Of a stretch of DNA of 64,000 nt, positions 62,345 to 64,000 are shown piece by piece. Position numbers and translations under genes: made by a program. This stretch comes from Dendronephthya gigantea (lineage: Eukaryota > Cnidaria > Anthozoa > Malacalcyonacea > Nephtheidae). The stretch is taken from NCBI RefSeq assembly GCF_004324835.1, contig NW_021163019.1:1588501-1652500 (forward strand). Reading direction: 5' to 3'. Below the pieces are notes generated by a model, which did no database searches, was not told the DNA's origin, and saw only the letters and a list, made by a program, of their open reading frames with translations. Positions within the stretch are counted from its first letter, which is position 1. Each line of letters opens with the position of its first letter.

Positions 62345-62545
62345 GTAAAGGTCTGTTCACACGATCCAATTTTGTGGGATCCAATTTACTTCTGACGTAT
62401 GAAATATAGTCGGTTATTGCTAAAGCCGTACTACATTGGCTTCAGTGGATTTGCTGCTCACACACATTACAAGGCAACAGACTATAAAACATCCATCAGA
62501 AGTGAATTGGATCCAGCAAAATTGGATCGTGTGAACGAGAACTTT
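62345..62545. repeat. MITE family B, copy 2
   Basis: The ends AAAGGTCTGTTCACACGATCC and GGATCGTGTGAACGAGAACTTT are inverted. It shares CATCAGAAGTGAATTGGATC and ACAGACTATAAAACATCC with copy 1 (50215) in the same orientation, but differs in the centre. Confidence 0.9.
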
Positions 62546-64000
62546 TAGAGGACGAACGAGAAAGATTTTAACACATACAACAGAGGAAATGATCTCTGTT
62601 TAATGTCTGCCTGACATTTTTCAGTTTCAGCTTAAACTGCACTTATATATAATGATATAATCTGTATCGTAAATGTCCATTTGACATCGTTCAGGTATAA
62701 TAAATGTGCATTAAGATGACTGTTTTATAGCACTCTCACACGATGCATACGTCGTTCACTTTGGATTGTATTTATAGTTGTGGTTTTAAATAGGTCCTAA
62801 AAGTTACGGGAGGAGACAGAGGTGTCCAATGAATCATTATAAAAAGCAATAATCATGATATATGAATAATTTAGGCACGCGAACGCGCGTCCGTAGCCGT
62901 TACTAATGTTTTGAACTTTATACGTGTCAATATAGCAGCGTATTACTGTATACATGTGCTAAGCTGTCATCCAAATATAGACGTGTCGTGTTCAGAAAAT
63001 TTCTTAGACAGGCTCCCAATCTTTCCCAGAAAGGAAATAATAGGCATTTCGACTGAAACATATAGTGGCTTAAACGTTGCCAAATTAGTCTGCCGTGGTT
63101 TGTGTGGGCTGTTTAAAAAAATATAACTCAGACGTGACGGCATGCAAGACGTATTGAAGTATATATACATGTAGGATGTATAGGCTCTTAGCTACGTCAA
63201 CGCCAACCGAGTCTATTGTAGTATTCGAAAGAATACTCTACCTGTGGGGTCGAATTTTTTTTTTCAGATTATTTCGATCCCCCAATATTCTAAGCATTTG
63301 TACTATAAACTGGGTCGTCGTTTATTGATTTGGTTTTGGCTCATTAAAAGACACTAGGTCACGTACAGGAATCTAACGAATGTGGGCGTACGGTGTTAGC
63401 TGTCTGGGTGGCAAAGGTTCCAGCCAATATCCTGCTAACTCCTATAATAGGATGTAAAATACGAACGGTAAACCACGAAGAGACTATATAGACAGAGAGT
63501 TTGAGGTTTCGTCGTATCGAAACTGAACGTATAGGCGATGTCTTTTAACGATCCTTCATGCGTCCTACGAGCCTTTTACAAACTTGCTGGAAGCATCACA
63601 AACTTTCAATTATAGTATTACTAATTTATACAAAATTTGCCATGTATATTTTTCACGGCGATATATATTTTTTAATTTTTAACATTATATGCAGCCGAAC
63701 TTTTCGATTTGACTATTTTCGGGATGTTCTTTGCACATCTCAGAACCGATGAATTTAGAAAAATTTAGCATCTAGTTTGATAGGAAAGTGGTCTATTGTA
63801 AAACTCAGCACTCCATACCGCATGAGCAAGCAAATTTGTTCAACGCCTTCGTGAGTAAACAACGAGATGGTGTTTTTACAGGAAGTCTAGCTATAAACGA
63901 AGCGCCCCCATGCACTCATTCTTCGGAGACAAAAACGGATAAAATTCTGCGCGGGGCGTAAAATTGATATCCCACACAGACCCGGTGGTGATTGTAAAAA

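Larger units (their letters stand above)
55171..64000. other. Gene-poor right end
   Basis: About 8.8 kb, strongly AT-rich, with TA and TGCA microsatellites (near 55225-55255, 56035-56050, 60560-60575), MITE A copy 3 and MITE B copy 2. The longest open frame (55444-55923, 159 codons) has no recognisable family. I see nothing else. Confidence 0.5.

Overview
This is an AT-rich, intron-rich metazoan window. The genes have many short exons with GT-AG introns, and the proteins are close to vertebrate orthologues. Intergenic and intronic DNA carries many short palindromic MITE-like repeats. Gene content (prostanoid-type GPCR, BCL10-like CARD protein, RJL GTPase, HD-PTP) and repeat style suggest an early-branching marine invertebrate, most likely an anthozoan cnidarian. 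That placement is an inference; nothing here proves the species.

Region by region: 1-1928 has no recognisable gene. 1929-2217 (-) is the first coding exon of a type II membrane protein that runs off the left edge. 3439-10674 (+) is a 13-exon gene for an unrecognised coiled-coil protein of about 1,274 aa. 11396-12911 (+) is prohibitin 1. 13560-27653 (-) is a large PTPN23/HD-PTP gene (BRO1 and V domains, a 1,362-residue Pro/Gln linker in one exon, PTP domain, acidic tail). Head-to-head with it, 27887-30543 (+) is JMJD4. 31370-34400 (+) is a cytosolic HSP70 with a heat-shock element. 34939-37956 (-) is NELF-E, head-to-head with 38285-39486 (+), a BCL10-like CARD protein. It is followed closely by TRMT11 at 39686-42738 (+). 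43161-44387 (-) is an RJL/RBJ-type GTPase without a J domain. 45361-46670 (+) is a prostanoid-receptor-like GPCR and 48616-49695 (+) a single-exon class A GPCR. From 49.7 kb to the end the window is nearly gene-empty, apart from a candidate CRE/TATA promoter and first coding exon at 54.95-55.17 kb.

The genes do not form one pathway. The left two thirds is a compact housekeeping block (mitochondrial inner membrane, ESCRT trafficking, translation-termination hydroxylase, chaperone, Pol II pausing, tRNA methylation) with shared or close promoters. The right third is sparse and carries receptor genes. The most notable points are: an HD-PTP whose phosphatase signature looks catalytically intact, unlike what is reported for the human protein; two introns that can only be spliced with GC donors; at least eight foldback or MITE elements, two of them multi-copy in the window; an intron almost filled by a 17-bp minisatellite; and a prostanoid-like receptor that keeps the ligand-binding arginine of TM7. 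I saw no retrovirus-like or other capsid-bearing element.
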